Origin: an uncultured Chloroflexota bacterium
Lineage (GTDB): Bacteria; Chloroflexota; Limnocylindria; Limnocylindrales; CSP1-4
NCBI GenBank assembly: GCA_903925955.1
Contig: CAIYHO010000155.1
Coordinates: 1 to 54,615, forward strand
Direction: 5' to 3'
Length of the DNA: 54,615 nt
Shown: positions 26,754-34,614 of the stretch, piece by piece
Layout of the letters: each line of letters begins with the position of its first letter
Position numbering within the stretch: position 1 is the first letter of the stretch
The notes under the pieces: generated by a model
Database searches by the model: none
Told to the model about the DNA's origin: nothing
What the model saw: the letters and a program-made list of their open reading frames with translations, nothing else
Made by a program: the position numbers and the translations under genes

Positions 26754-28219
26754 CCGCTGAGACCACGGCCGCCGTGACGCGTGAACGGCGCCTGGCAAAT
26801 CTGCGGGCGTCGCTTGCCAAGACCGGCGGTGCCAGCGCGGGACCGGACGAACTCCCGGCCCGCGCACCATTCGGCGGGCGGAGCAGCGGCGTGCTCGCCA
26901 ATCGGCTCGCACGGGCTCTTGGGGCCGAGGCAACAGACACCGGGCGTGGCTGGCTTGTCAGGCGCGTCATCTCCCCGGTGGAGATGCCGGTTGATCGTGA
27001 GCGCCTTGCCATGCTGCCTGGCCACCCGCCCGCCCATGCGCCCCTGGTGTGCATCGACACCGAAACCACAGGCCTCGCAACGGCGGCGGGGACGCTGGCC
27101 TTTCTGGTTGGGCTGGCACGCTGGGATGGCGATGACTTCCGGCAGACGCAGCTGCTCCTCCCGGATCACGCTGACGAGCACGCCCTGCTCGAGGAGATCG
27201 AGCGCTGGGTCACGCCTGACACGTGGCTCGTCAGCTACAACGGCAGGGGCTTTGACTGGCCGCTGCTCGAGGCGCGCTTCCGGCTCGCCGGCAGGGCGGC
27301 CCCGGCCCACGCCGGGCATTTGGACCTGCTGCCATTTGTCCGGCGGGTGTTCAAGCACCGCATGGAGGACGCACGTCTTCGGACCGTGGAGACCAGTCTG
27401 CTTGGCGTCAGCCGCTCAGGCGACGTCGAGGGCTGGGAGATCCCGGCCATCTACCTGGATGTCCTGCGCGGTGGTCCCGTGGAGCCGCTTGCCGGCGTGG
27501 TGATCCACAACGAGAAGGACGTCCGCTCGCTTGGCCTCCTGCTGGCCCATGTAGAGCGGCGGTATGCCGGGCGCCAGAACCGCCACGAGGCTCCGCGCGG
27601 GGATCTGGCCGGGCTCGCCAAGGCATACGCAAGAGAGCGCCGCCACGAAGATGCGCTCGCCTGTCTTGACGATGCTGCGGCAGGGATCGGCCCTGAGCGG
27701 GATCCTTTTGGGCGAACGCCACGGCCACAGGCAACGGCAGCACGCGAGGCCGCAGACGACGCGTGGTGGCAGCCGCGCGTCAGGCCAGACTTCGGTGGCC
27801 GCAGCCCCGGAAGCGGCTGGCGCGGGCCCCTCGCGGCGGGACGAGGCGGACCCCTGGGTCCAGACCCTGCTGCCCCAGTCTGGGATGTCGGCCCGGTCTG
27901 GACCGACGAGCGGCTGGCCGCGGAGCGCGCCAGAACCCTGCGCAGGCTGGGACGCTGGGCAGAAGCCGTTGAGGCGTGGCAGGCAGCCGCCGCAGCCGGC
28001 GGCGCCCTTGGCGCAATCGCGTGGATCGAGGCCGCCAAGCTGCGCGAGCATCGTCTGGCAGATCCCGCAGGAGCCCTCGCTGCAACGCGCGCCGCATGGC
28101 GGCTGCTGGAGCGGTCACGGACACTGGGGCGGCCCTATCCGCGGGTTGAGGCAGATCTGGTCCGCCGCGGAACAAGGCTGACTGAACGGATCAGGCGCAC
28201 CGCGCCAGGTGCAGCCTAA
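26750..28219 (+). CDS. mrfB: MrfB/YprB-type DEDD exonuclease with TPR-like C-terminus
   Basis: A 489-residue protein with an RNase H-like exonuclease fold. The acidic residues are Asp103 and Glu105 in CIDTETTGL, Asp169 in SYNGRGFDWPLL and His253/Asp257 in VVIHNEKDVRSL. The C-terminal 200 residues include helical pairs with TPR character (AYARERRHEDALACLDDA and ARTLRRLGRWAEAVEAWQ). They are separated by a proline/glycine-rich linker. In Bacillus subtilis YprB (MrfB) is the partner of YprA (MrfA) in a nucleotide excision-like mitomycin repair route. The ATGA overlap with the helicase supports the same pairing here. The gene ends 3 nt from a convergent gene. Confidence 0.9.
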   Translation: MTAETTAAVTRERRLANLRASLAKTGGASAGPDELPARAPFGGRSSGVLANRLARALGAEATDTGRGWLVRRVISPVEMPVDRERLAMLPGHPPAHAPLVCIDTETTGLATAAGTLAFLVGLARWDGDDFRQTQLLLPDHADEHALLEEIERWVTPDTWLVSYNGRGFDWPLLEARFRLAGRAAPAHAGHLDLLPFVRRVFKHRMEDARLRTVETSLLGVSRSGDVEGWEIPAIYLDVLRGGPVEPLAGVVIHNEKDVRSLGLLLAHVERRYAGRQNRHEAPRGDLAGLAKAYARERRHEDALACLDDAAAGIGPERDPFGRTPRPQATAAREAADDAWWQPRVRPDFGGRSPGSGWRGPLAAGRGGPLGPDPAAPVWDVGPVWTDERLAAERARTLRRLGRWAEAVEAWQAAAAAGGALGAIAWIEAAKLREHRLADPAGALAATRAAWRLLERSRTLGRPYPRVEADLVRRGTRLTERIRRTAPGAA

Positions 28220-28222
28220 GCG

Positions 28223-29137
28223 TCAGTCCGGGTTGTCCCCGCCAAGCATGCGCCGGACTACGGACGCGTGATCTGGCACGCCGTACAGGCCAGGACCCTC
28301 AAGGATGAGCGAGCCCACGGCCGCACCCATTCGCAAATCTGGATCGCCGTCAGGCCAGCTCTTCGTGAGCGACGGGTGCACCCGTGCCGCAAAGACGCCG
28401 GCAAGGAATGTGTCGCCCGCGCCCACCGGGTCCACGTAGCGCTGGATCGGGATGCTGTGCCAGTGGCGGAGGCCGGCAACGGTGCCGCCCTCGCCCACCT
28501 CATACGCATCGCCGCCGTGGATGCCGTTGGTAAACAGCATGGTGGCGCCTGGCCGCAGCAGACCAACAAGGTCCAGGGCAGAAAGCGAGGCATCGATGTC
28601 GTCACGACCCACGCCCACAAGGGTCGCGCGCTGGACAACGCGGGTTCCCGTAGGCGGGAGGTGCTTCACCTCGGCCCCGGCGGTGAGGACGCGAAGCAGC
28701 CCCTGCCAGCCAACGGCAACGGCGGCATCCTTGGGCGGCACGTCGGCCCACTCCTCGGTGACCTCTGCCGCCACCGGAACCAGCATCCAGGCTGGGGCCT
28801 TGCGCCAGGCGTCGGGGAGGGCGCGAGGATCCACCGGGTCTGAGACCTGAGGGGTCTGCTGGACGCGGCCCGTTGGCGTCTCGATGTTGATGAAGATTGG
28901 TCCGCGAGAGCCCGGGACAACCACGACATCCACGCCCGCGTCACGGACCATGTCAAGTTCCATCGACGACGCGGCCAAATCGTCGGCCACGACGATCGCC
29001 CCGACACGCAGCCCAAGCCGGGCAAGCGTCAGTGCGGAGTAGGAAGCGCCGCCGCCCAGTCGCCAGCCGCGCGCGTCGTCCTCAACAAGGTCTCGACACG
29101 CTGAGCCCACCACCACGACTTCGGGGGTCCGGTCCAT
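28223..29137 (-). CDS. PfkB-family carbohydrate/nucleoside kinase
   Basis: A 304-residue ribokinase-fold kinase. An N-terminal VVVGSACRDLV is followed by GGGASYSALTLARLG (28-42), the sugar-binding start of the family. The C-terminal signature DPVGAGDTFLAGVF (about 236-249) contains the GAGD anion hole and catalytic Asp242. The substrate cannot be read from sequence; nucleosides, ribose and 2-keto-3-deoxy sugars are options. ATG at 29137 is preceded by GGAGG at four bases. It converges with the mrfB gene (3 nt apart) and diverges from a small acidic protein gene. Confidence 0.88.
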   Translation of the reverse strand: MDRTPEVVVVGSACRDLVEDDARGWRLGGGASYSALTLARLGLRVGAIVVADDLAASSMELDMVRDAGVDVVVVPGSRGPIFINIETPTGRVQQTPQVSDPVDPRALPDAWRKAPAWMLVPVAAEVTEEWADVPPKDAAVAVGWQGLLRVLTAGAEVKHLPPTGTRVVQRATLVGVGRDDIDASLSALDLVGLLRPGATMLFTNGIHGGDAYEVGEGGTVAGLRHWHSIPIQRYVDPVGAGDTFLAGVFAARVHPSLTKSWPDGDPDLRMGAAVGSLILEGPGLYGVPDHASVVRRMLGGDNPD

Positions 29138-29180
29138 CCATCCTCCAACCGTTCTGTCTCGGCCCTGAACCAGTGCCACA

Positions 29181-29186
29181 TATACT
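29181..29186 (+). promoter_or_regulatory. possible -10 element (TATACT)
   Basis: TATACT lies 59 nt upstream of the small acidic protein gene in the divergent spacer with pfkB; AT-rich sequence is rare here. No good -35 hexamer is visible, so the call is tentative. Confidence 0.3.
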
Positions 29187-29244
29187 TGGGCACCCGCGCA
29201 GCAGCGCGCGAGCCGCACGCGCGGCGCCGATCGAGGTTTCCATC

Positions 29245-29589
29245 ATGCACTTCTACGAGCTACACGAGGGCGATGACGACGTCTTCGCCGACCTCCTCCT
29301 CGCCCGTGAAGACGAGATGGCTCCCGAGGAGTTCTTTGACATTGTCCAGTCGATACGCCGTCGCGTGCTGGAGACGTTCAACCAGGACACGCTTGTCCAA
29401 GCCATCGCGGACGAGCTTGAGCGGGACTACGAGTTCATCTCCATCACTGATGAGCGCCTCACCGCTGCCGTGAACGTCTCGCGCGATGAAGAGGAGAACT
29501 TCCTCGCGGATCTTGATGATCCGGAAGAGGAGAGCGACTACGCGACGATCCTCGCCGACATCAAGGCCGAGGAAGACCACCGCAACTAG
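29245..29589 (+). CDS. Small, strongly acidic protein of unknown function
   Basis: A 114-residue soluble protein beginning MHFYELHEGDDDVFADLLLAREDEM, here in two visible parts: an acidic helix and then EEFFDIVQSIRRRVLETFNQDT. The second half (AIADELERDYEFISITDERLTAAVNVSRDEEENF) ends in an Asp/Glu-rich tail. About a third of the residues are acidic. No catalytic motif, signal or membrane segment is seen; a protein-protein adaptor or DNA-mimic function would fit but is only a guess. GAGG lies eight bases before ATG. It diverges from the pfkB gene, and YchF ends 67 nt away on the other strand. Confidence 0.82.
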   Translation: MHFYELHEGDDDVFADLLLAREDEMAPEEFFDIVQSIRRRVLETFNQDTLVQAIADELERDYEFISITDERLTAAVNVSRDEEENFLADLDDPEEESDYATILADIKAEEDHRN

Positions 29590-29616
29590 GGCTGCTCTGG
29601 CTCCCCCGCCGGAGCT

Positions 29617-29650
29617 GGGCGTTGGCCACGAGGCCTGGGCCAAGGCGCCC
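29617..29650. terminator. Inverted repeat between convergent genes
   Basis: GGGCG+TTGGCC at 29617-29627 pairs with GGCCAA+CGCCC at 29638-29650, with a two-base bulge, between the acidic protein gene and ychF. It can act from either strand. No strong T-run is present, so a bidirectional factor-assisted terminator is inferred. Confidence 0.45.
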
Positions 29651-29655
29651 TGGGC

Positions 29656-30759
29656 CTAGCGGCTGAACAGGATCTCTAGGACGTCGCCATCGCGGACCCG
29701 GTACGTCCGGCCCTCGGCGCGCACCTTGCCGTGCTTCTTGGCCTCGGCCATCGAGCCGAGCAAGAGCAGGTCCTCGTAGCCAATCGTCTCGGCGCGGATA
29801 AACCCCTTCGCAAGGTCCGTATGGATGGCCCCCGCCGCCTCCACGGCCGACGAGCCGTCTGGAATGGGCCAAGCGCGCACCTCGTCCGGACCCGCGGTCA
29901 GGAACGAGATCAGCCCCACCAGCCGATACGACAGCGCGATGACGCGATCGAGGCTGGACTCGGCAAGTCCCAGCTCCTCCATGAACACGGCGGCCTCGTC
30001 GGGCTCAAGCTCGCCCAGCTCCATCTCGATCCGCGCCGAGAGGGAGTCGATCATGGCGTGCTTGTGCGGGTATCCGGCCTGGACGTTGGCGATGAGGGCA
30101 GGCGCCTCGGACAGCGCGGACTCGCCCACGTTGAGGAGCACCAACACCGGCTTCTGCGTCAGGAACCGGAAGCCGCGCAGCAGCCGCTCCTCCTCGGGAT
30201 CCAGCGCCTCATCGCGGATGGGCCGGCCGGCCTCAAGGATGGGCTTCAGGCGGGCGAGGGCCCCCTCTTCGCGCTCATTGGCTTCGCGCTCGGCCGGGGT
30301 CCCGTGGCGCCCGCTCCCGCGCAGCCGCTCGAGGCGGCGGTCCACCATGGCGAGGTCCGCAAGGATGAACTCCAGATCCAGCTGTTCCAGATCCCTCGCC
30401 GGATCCACGGATCCCGACGCATGCGGTCGCGCCTGATCGTCCCAGGCCCTCACCACGTGCAGCAGCGCCTCTGCGTCGCGCAGACGCGCCAGATGCTCGG
30501 CCGGGAGCTCCTCCGTGCCCACGTGGCCCTCGGTGGACGCCGGCGGCGCGGGCAGGTCCACATACGTCACGTCCGCCTGGACGATCTTCTTGGGCTTGAA
30601 GACCACGGCCAGCTTGTCAAGCCTGCCGTCGGGCACCTTGACCACGCCAACGTTGAGCTGAAGGCCACCATAGCCACCGGTTTCGGCGTGGCCGCGGGTG
30701 AGCGTGTTGAAAACGGTTGTCTTGCCGCACCCGGCGAGGCCGACGATCGCGATCTGCAT
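29656..30759 (-). CDS. ychF: Ribosome-associated GTPase/ATPase YchF
   Basis: A 367-residue Obg-family P-loop protein. G1 is GLAGCGKTT (7-15). The NKxD position reads LLNVGES, the non-canonical form expected for YchF proteins that prefer ATP. The C-terminal TGS domain (about 275-367) contains LISFLTAGPDEVRAWPI and DLAKGFIRAE. YchF binds ribosomes and is linked to translation and stress responses. It is transcribed toward the acidic protein gene and seems monocistronic; its ATG begins 35 nt before the YcxB-like gene's stop. Confidence 0.94.
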   Translation of the reverse strand: MQIAIVGLAGCGKTTVFNTLTRGHAETGGYGGLQLNVGVVKVPDGRLDKLAVVFKPKKIVQADVTYVDLPAPPASTEGHVGTEELPAEHLARLRDAEALLHVVRAWDDQARPHASGSVDPARDLEQLDLEFILADLAMVDRRLERLRGSGRHGTPAEREANEREEGALARLKPILEAGRPIRDEALDPEEERLLRGFRFLTQKPVLVLLNVGESALSEAPALIANVQAGYPHKHAMIDSLSARIEMELGELEPDEAAVFMEELGLAESSLDRVIALSYRLVGLISFLTAGPDEVRAWPIPDGSSAVEAAGAIHTDLAKGFIRAETIGYEDLLLLGSMAEAKKHGKVRAEGRTYRVRDGDVLEILFSR

Positions 30760-30794
30760 GCCGTGATGCTACCGGTCAGCGGGCAAGGCGGCCG

Positions 30795-31394
30795 TCAGGC
30801 TGGACCGGGCACCAGGTAGCCGCCGGCATAGAGGGCGAGCACAGGGACCAGCAGCACGAGGCCCGCAGCAAACCCGATCGCGGGCAGGCGCCACGACGAG
30901 CCCGATGCGAGGACGCCCGCCGTCTCCGCCAGCTGTCGCAGCGACACCGCCTGGTCCGGGCGCAACGCACGTTGCGGCACGAAGGTGCCGGCCCCCGTGC
31001 CGAAGTCCAGGATGAACGCCTCGCGCGTCACCAGGATCCTCCGGAACGTGGACCAGTCGGAAACGGTGGACGACATCGGCAGCGCCATACGCACGCCCGT
31101 CGTGTCCGCCTCAAGGCGAATCTCCGCTCTCCCTATCTCCGGCCGCCGGCTCCACGCCCACGCGCCAATCAGACCCGGGACCACGCCCGTGGCGAACCCG
31201 GCGCCGATGAGCAGCGGCATCGGCCAGACCGGATCGCCGATGAGGAGATCCGTGACCGTGATCACGACGGCGAACGCCGCAAACACCGCGGCAAGCTTCG
31301 TGTAGCGGTTGGCGGCGGCCGTGGCGGCGATGACGTCGCGCGCTGTCAGCCGGTACCGGACGTCAACGGCGTTCTCGCCCGCTTCAGTACCCGG
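30795..31394 (-). CDS. YcxB-like membrane protein
   Basis: A 199-residue protein with two central membrane helices (about 35-55 and 60-80), then a soluble loop with VSDWSTFRRILVTREAFILDF and a final membrane helix near the C-terminus. The WSxFxRI...FIL pattern followed by a FVPQRAL motif is characteristic of the YcxB-like C-terminal domain. Function is unknown in the family. The start at 31394 overlaps the dehydrogenase stop by 11 nt; no clear ribosome site is visible, so coupled translation is likely. Confidence 0.78.
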   Translation of the reverse strand, partial: PGTEAGENAVDVRYRLTARDVIAATAAANRYTKLAAVFAAFAVVITVTDLLIGDPVWPMPLLIGAGFATGVVPGLIGAWAWSRRPEIGRAEIRLEADTTGVRMALPMSSTVSDWSTFRRILVTREAFILDFGTGAGTFVPQRALRPDQAVSLRQLAETAGVLASGSSWRLPAIGFAAGLVLLVPVLALYAGGYLVPGPA

Positions 31395-32448
31395 CATTGG
31401 GGTCAACCACATTGACAAGCGGCTGGCCATCGGCGAACCGGCGCAGGTTGGTGCAGAACAGCTCCACCGAACGGTCCACGACACGCGCCGACGACCACGA
31501 GGTATGCGGCGTCAGGATCAGATTTGGCAGGTCATACAGCGGCGACATGGGCGACAGCGGCTCCTCGCGGAACGTGTCCAGCACTGCGCCGCCCAGGCGT
31601 CCGTCACGCAGGGCCCGGGCCAGCGCCCGCTCATCCACCAGCTCCCCGCGCGCAACGTTGATCACCCACGCGCCGGGCTTGAGCGCGGCAATCGCCTCGT
31701 CCGAGATGAGGTCGTGCGTGTCATGCGTCAGCGGTGTCGCGAGCACCACAAAGTCCGACTCGGCCAGCAGTTCGTGGAGGCGCTCTGGCGGCAGCACGCG
31801 ATCCAGCATGAGCGATCCGAGATATGGCTCATCGCCGTCGCCTGGCGCGGCGGCGGCGCCTGCCTCAGGCCTGCGCCGCGTGGCGATGACCCGGCATCCA
31901 AACGCTGTGGCGAGCGCGCCAACCGCGCGGCCGATGGAGCCCAGCCCAACGATGCCAACTGTGACATCGCGCAACTCACGGGCCTCAAGCGGCTGCCACG
32001 TGCGCTCGGCCTGCAGCTCCAGGAGCTGCGGGAGGCGCCGCGTGACGGCGAGGATCATCATCATCACGTACTCGGCCACGGGCCGCGAAAAGACGCCGCG
32101 CGCGTTGGTGATGACGAGGCCGCGCGCCCGGCTGGAGGGCGTCAGGACCCGCTCCACGCCAGCTGTGGCCGAATGCACCCAGCGCAGGTTTGGCGCCCGG
32201 GCGAGGATGCGGTCAAACGTCTCCGCCGGGAGCCTGCCGCGCAGCATCACCTCAACATCGTCAAGCGGCCCGTCGGGATGCCCGTCAAAGCCAACGGTCA
32301 CCAGACGGGCGCCGGGCGCAGCCGCCCTGACGGCCTCGAGATCCCGTGAGCGGTAGCGGGCAGCCAAGATGGGTGTCAGCGCAATGGCCACCGGGACACC
32401 GCCAGGTCCGGACCCGGGACCCGGTGTGGTTGAGCTGCTGTCGGTCAC
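31384..32448 (-). CDS. D-2-hydroxyacid dehydrogenase
   Basis: A 354-residue NAD-dependent oxidoreductase of the D-isomer-specific 2-hydroxyacid dehydrogenase family. The Rossmann motif is VGIVGLGSIGRAV; catalytic residues are the Arg in INVARGELVDE, the Glu in DTFREEPLS and the His in LTPHTSW. It lacks an ACT domain, so it is not a SerA; glyoxylate/hydroxypyruvate or another small 2-keto acid is a plausible substrate. GTG at 32448 overlaps the zincin stop by four bases (GTGA), showing translational coupling. Confidence 0.9.
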   Translation of the reverse strand: MTDSSSTTPGPGSGPGGVPVAIALTPILAARYRSRDLEAVRAAAPGARLVTVGFDGHPDGPLDDVEVMLRGRLPAETFDRILARAPNLRWVHSATAGVERVLTPSSRARGLVITNARGVFSRPVAEYVMMMILAVTRRLPQLLELQAERTWQPLEARELRDVTVGIVGLGSIGRAVGALATAFGCRVIATRRRPEAGAAAAPGDGDEPYLGSLMLDRVLPPERLHELLAESDFVVLATPLTHDTHDLISDEAIAALKPGAWVINVARGELVDERALARALRDGRLGGAVLDTFREEPLSPMSPLYDLPNLILTPHTSWSSARVVDRSVELFCTNLRRFADGQPLVNVVDPNAGY

Positions 32449-33692
32449 GCCATCCCTCCATGACTCGCCATGTCTTGCCCAAGATCCATGCGCCGCACCC
32501 AGGCCGCCGGATCGTCCAGCTCCGCCGGCGTCGGCAGAGACTCCGGACCGAACCACAGCTGCTGAAGCGCCACCGGGCCAGCCAGGCGCTCGATGCCTGC
32601 GACAAACAGCTCCCCCGTACGGTACTGCTCCATCTTGAGGTCCATCCCGGTGATCCGCAGCATGGCCCGCTCATACGGGGTGCGCTGTGCCCGGCGCCCG
32701 TGGAAGCGCGCGGAGATGCGCTCTACCCCGGGCACAAGGTCCTTGCCCGCCGCATCCATCACGTGGTCGCCAAAGCCCTCAAGCAGGCTCATCACTGCCT
32801 GCGTCTCGCGAAACAGCTGACGCTGCTCGCTGGTCATGAGGCGCTCCAGCCAGTGCTGGTCGTCGCCGCGCCCGTCACCACGCAGCGCCGCGCCCACGGC
32901 CCGAAGGGCATCACGGCCCAGCGACGACGCATCCTGTGAGAACAGCGCCACCTGGCGCTCCAGCCGCTCAGCCAGATACGGCCGCAGCCACGGGTGCGCC
33001 TCAAACTCAAACGCATGGGTGGTCTCGTGGAGCGCAATCCAGACGCGGAACGGCTCCAGCGGCACGTCTAGGGCGCGCGCGGTGGCCCGGATGTTCTCCT
33101 CCACAAACAGCAGCCGCCCGGGCACGGCCTCTGCGGAGAGCAGCGCAAGGTCGTACTGGCCAAGCACGCGCTGGCCCATGAAGCCCAGCAGCATCGCAAG
33201 CTGGCGCGTGGTCACCCATCGGTTGGCGAGAAGCATGGCGGCGCCGCCCAGCCCGGCACCGGGCGGCAGGACCTGGTCCAGCAGCCGACCCTCAAGCTTG
33301 CCCAGGAGACTGGCAAAGGCCGCCGTGTTGGCGCGCACCCATTCGCCGCGGTCCACCACGGCCACACGGTCCACCACGCCCGGCAGCGACGTCCCGAGGC
33401 GTGCCTCAAGCGCCGGCACCACCTTGGCCATGGCATCTGCGTACGCAGGCTCCACGGCCCGCAATTCGGCGGCGGTGAGCGAACCAGGGGCCTTGCGCAG
33501 CGACGCCTCGGCCAGCGCCTCAACGCGGCGCCAGTCCACAAGACCTGCCGAGCGCGCCTGGCGCTCAAGCCTGCGACCGGCCACGGTCGCTGCGACCCCA
33601 ATCACGGCGCCAGCCACAAACCCCGCCTGCAGCAGCCGCGCCTCCGAGACAGGACGCCCGTTGTGGGGTCGTGCCGAGGGCGCGCGCGACAT
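32445..33692 (-). CDS. Zincin-like metalloprotease (DUF2342-type)
   Basis: A 415-residue protein with an HEXXH zinc motif His222-Glu-Thr-Thr-His226 in IALHETTHAFEF. A hydrophobic segment near the N-terminus (about 19-38) may anchor it. The long alpha-helical body and C-terminal YERAMLRITGMDLKMEQYRTGE segment resemble the zinc-dependent hydrolase family (DUF2342/Zincin_2) common in Actinobacteria, whose substrate is unknown. Its ATG shares one base with the murI stop (TGATG). It belongs to a five-gene overlapping unit with murI and a CpaE-like ATPase, which hints at an envelope role. Confidence 0.83.
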   Translation of the reverse strand: MSRAPSARPHNGRPVSEARLLQAGFVAGAVIGVAATVAGRRLERQARSAGLVDWRRVEALAEASLRKAPGSLTAAELRAVEPAYADAMAKVVPALEARLGTSLPGVVDRVAVVDRGEWVRANTAAFASLLGKLEGRLLDQVLPPGAGLGGAAMLLANRWVTTRQLAMLLGFMGQRVLGQYDLALLSAEAVPGRLLFVEENIRATARALDVPLEPFRVWIALHETTHAFEFEAHPWLRPYLAERLERQVALFSQDASSLGRDALRAVGAALRGDGRGDDQHWLERLMTSEQRQLFRETQAVMSLLEGFGDHVMDAAGKDLVPGVERISARFHGRRAQRTPYERAMLRITGMDLKMEQYRTGELFVAGIERLAGPVALQQLWFGPESLPTPAELDDPAAWVRRMDLGQDMASHGGMA

Positions 33693-34612
33693 CAGTCGAG
33701 CTCTCGCAACGTCACTGGGTCGATGTCGGGAAACGCTTCGCCAAACATCCGCGAGGCAATAGAGCGGAAGAGCGCCACATCGCCGGTGGTCAGCTGGCGG
33801 TGCGTCGGCGGCGCGCCGTAGACCTCGCTCGGGCGCGAATGGCCGGCGGCGCCAGGGTCTGCGGCCGTCCCGCGCGTTGTGCCGGGCGCCTCAAGACCGT
33901 TGACAGATAGCAGTTCGGCCAACGTGGCCGAGGTTGCGGTGGCGGAGTCCACGATGGCCACGCGATCGCCCACGGCGGCGGCAAGGATGGGCCGCAGCAG
34001 TGGATAGTGCGTGCAGCCAAGCAGCAGCGTGTCGATCTTGGCCGATGGCGGCCGCGGAAAGACAAACTCCCCTGCCCCGTCGCGCTCGCCCAGCAGCGGG
34101 GCCAGCTCCTCAAGCACCATGGCTTCAAGCTCGTCGCCGCCCAGGATGCCGGCCTCCACCATCGGCACAAACCGCGGCGTCGCGTGCTCGTAGACCTCGA
34201 CGGCGGGGTTCTCATCCTTGATGGCGTTGAAGTAGGCGTGCGAGCGAACCGTGGCTGGCGTGGCAATCACGCCCACCCGGCGGTTGCGCGTGGCAAGCGC
34301 TGCGGCCGCGGCACCCGGCCGCACCACGCCCAGCACCGGCAGGGCATATCTGGCGCGCAGCTGACGCAGGGCAACGGCCGTGGAGGTGTTGCACGCAACC
34401 ACAATGGCCTTCACGTCGCGCGACGCAAGCTCGTCAAGCGCCTCCATGGAGAAGCGCAACACCTCGGCATCCGTCCGCACGCCGTACGGGGCCCGGGCGT
34501 TGTCTCCAAGGTAGATCGTGGACTCGTGGGGCGAACGGCGCAGGATCTCGCGCAGCACGGTCAGCCCGCCAACACCCGAGTCAAACACCCCGATGGGGCG
34601 CGGGTCCGACAT
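33692..34612 (-). CDS. murI: Glutamate racemase
   Basis: A 306-residue racemase that supplies D-glutamate for peptidoglycan. The two catalytic cysteines are Cys74 in VVACNTSTA and Cys200 in LLLGCTHYPLL, and the N-terminal IGVFDSGVGGLTVL (Asp11) is canonical. The C-terminal extension after about residue 225 is longer than usual, with a proline/glycine-rich insert. ATG at 34612 is two bases after the stop of the second CpaE-like gene. A longer in-frame reading to 34765 has no family similarity. The enzyme probably shares regulation with its neighbours. Confidence 0.93.
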   Translation of the reverse strand: MSDPRPIGVFDSGVGGLTVLREILRRSPHESTIYLGDNARAPYGVRTDAEVLRFSMEALDELASRDVKAIVVACNTSTAVALRQLRARYALPVLGVVRPGAAAAALATRNRRVGVIATPATVRSHAYFNAIKDENPAVEVYEHATPRFVPMVEAGILGGDELEAMVLEELAPLLGERDGAGEFVFPRPPSAKIDTLLLGCTHYPLLRPILAAAVGDRVAIVDSATATSATLAELLSVNGLEAPGTTRGTAADPGAAGHSRPSEVYGAPPTHRQLTTGDVALFRSIASRMFGEAFPDIDPVTLRELD

Positions 34613-34614
34613 CG

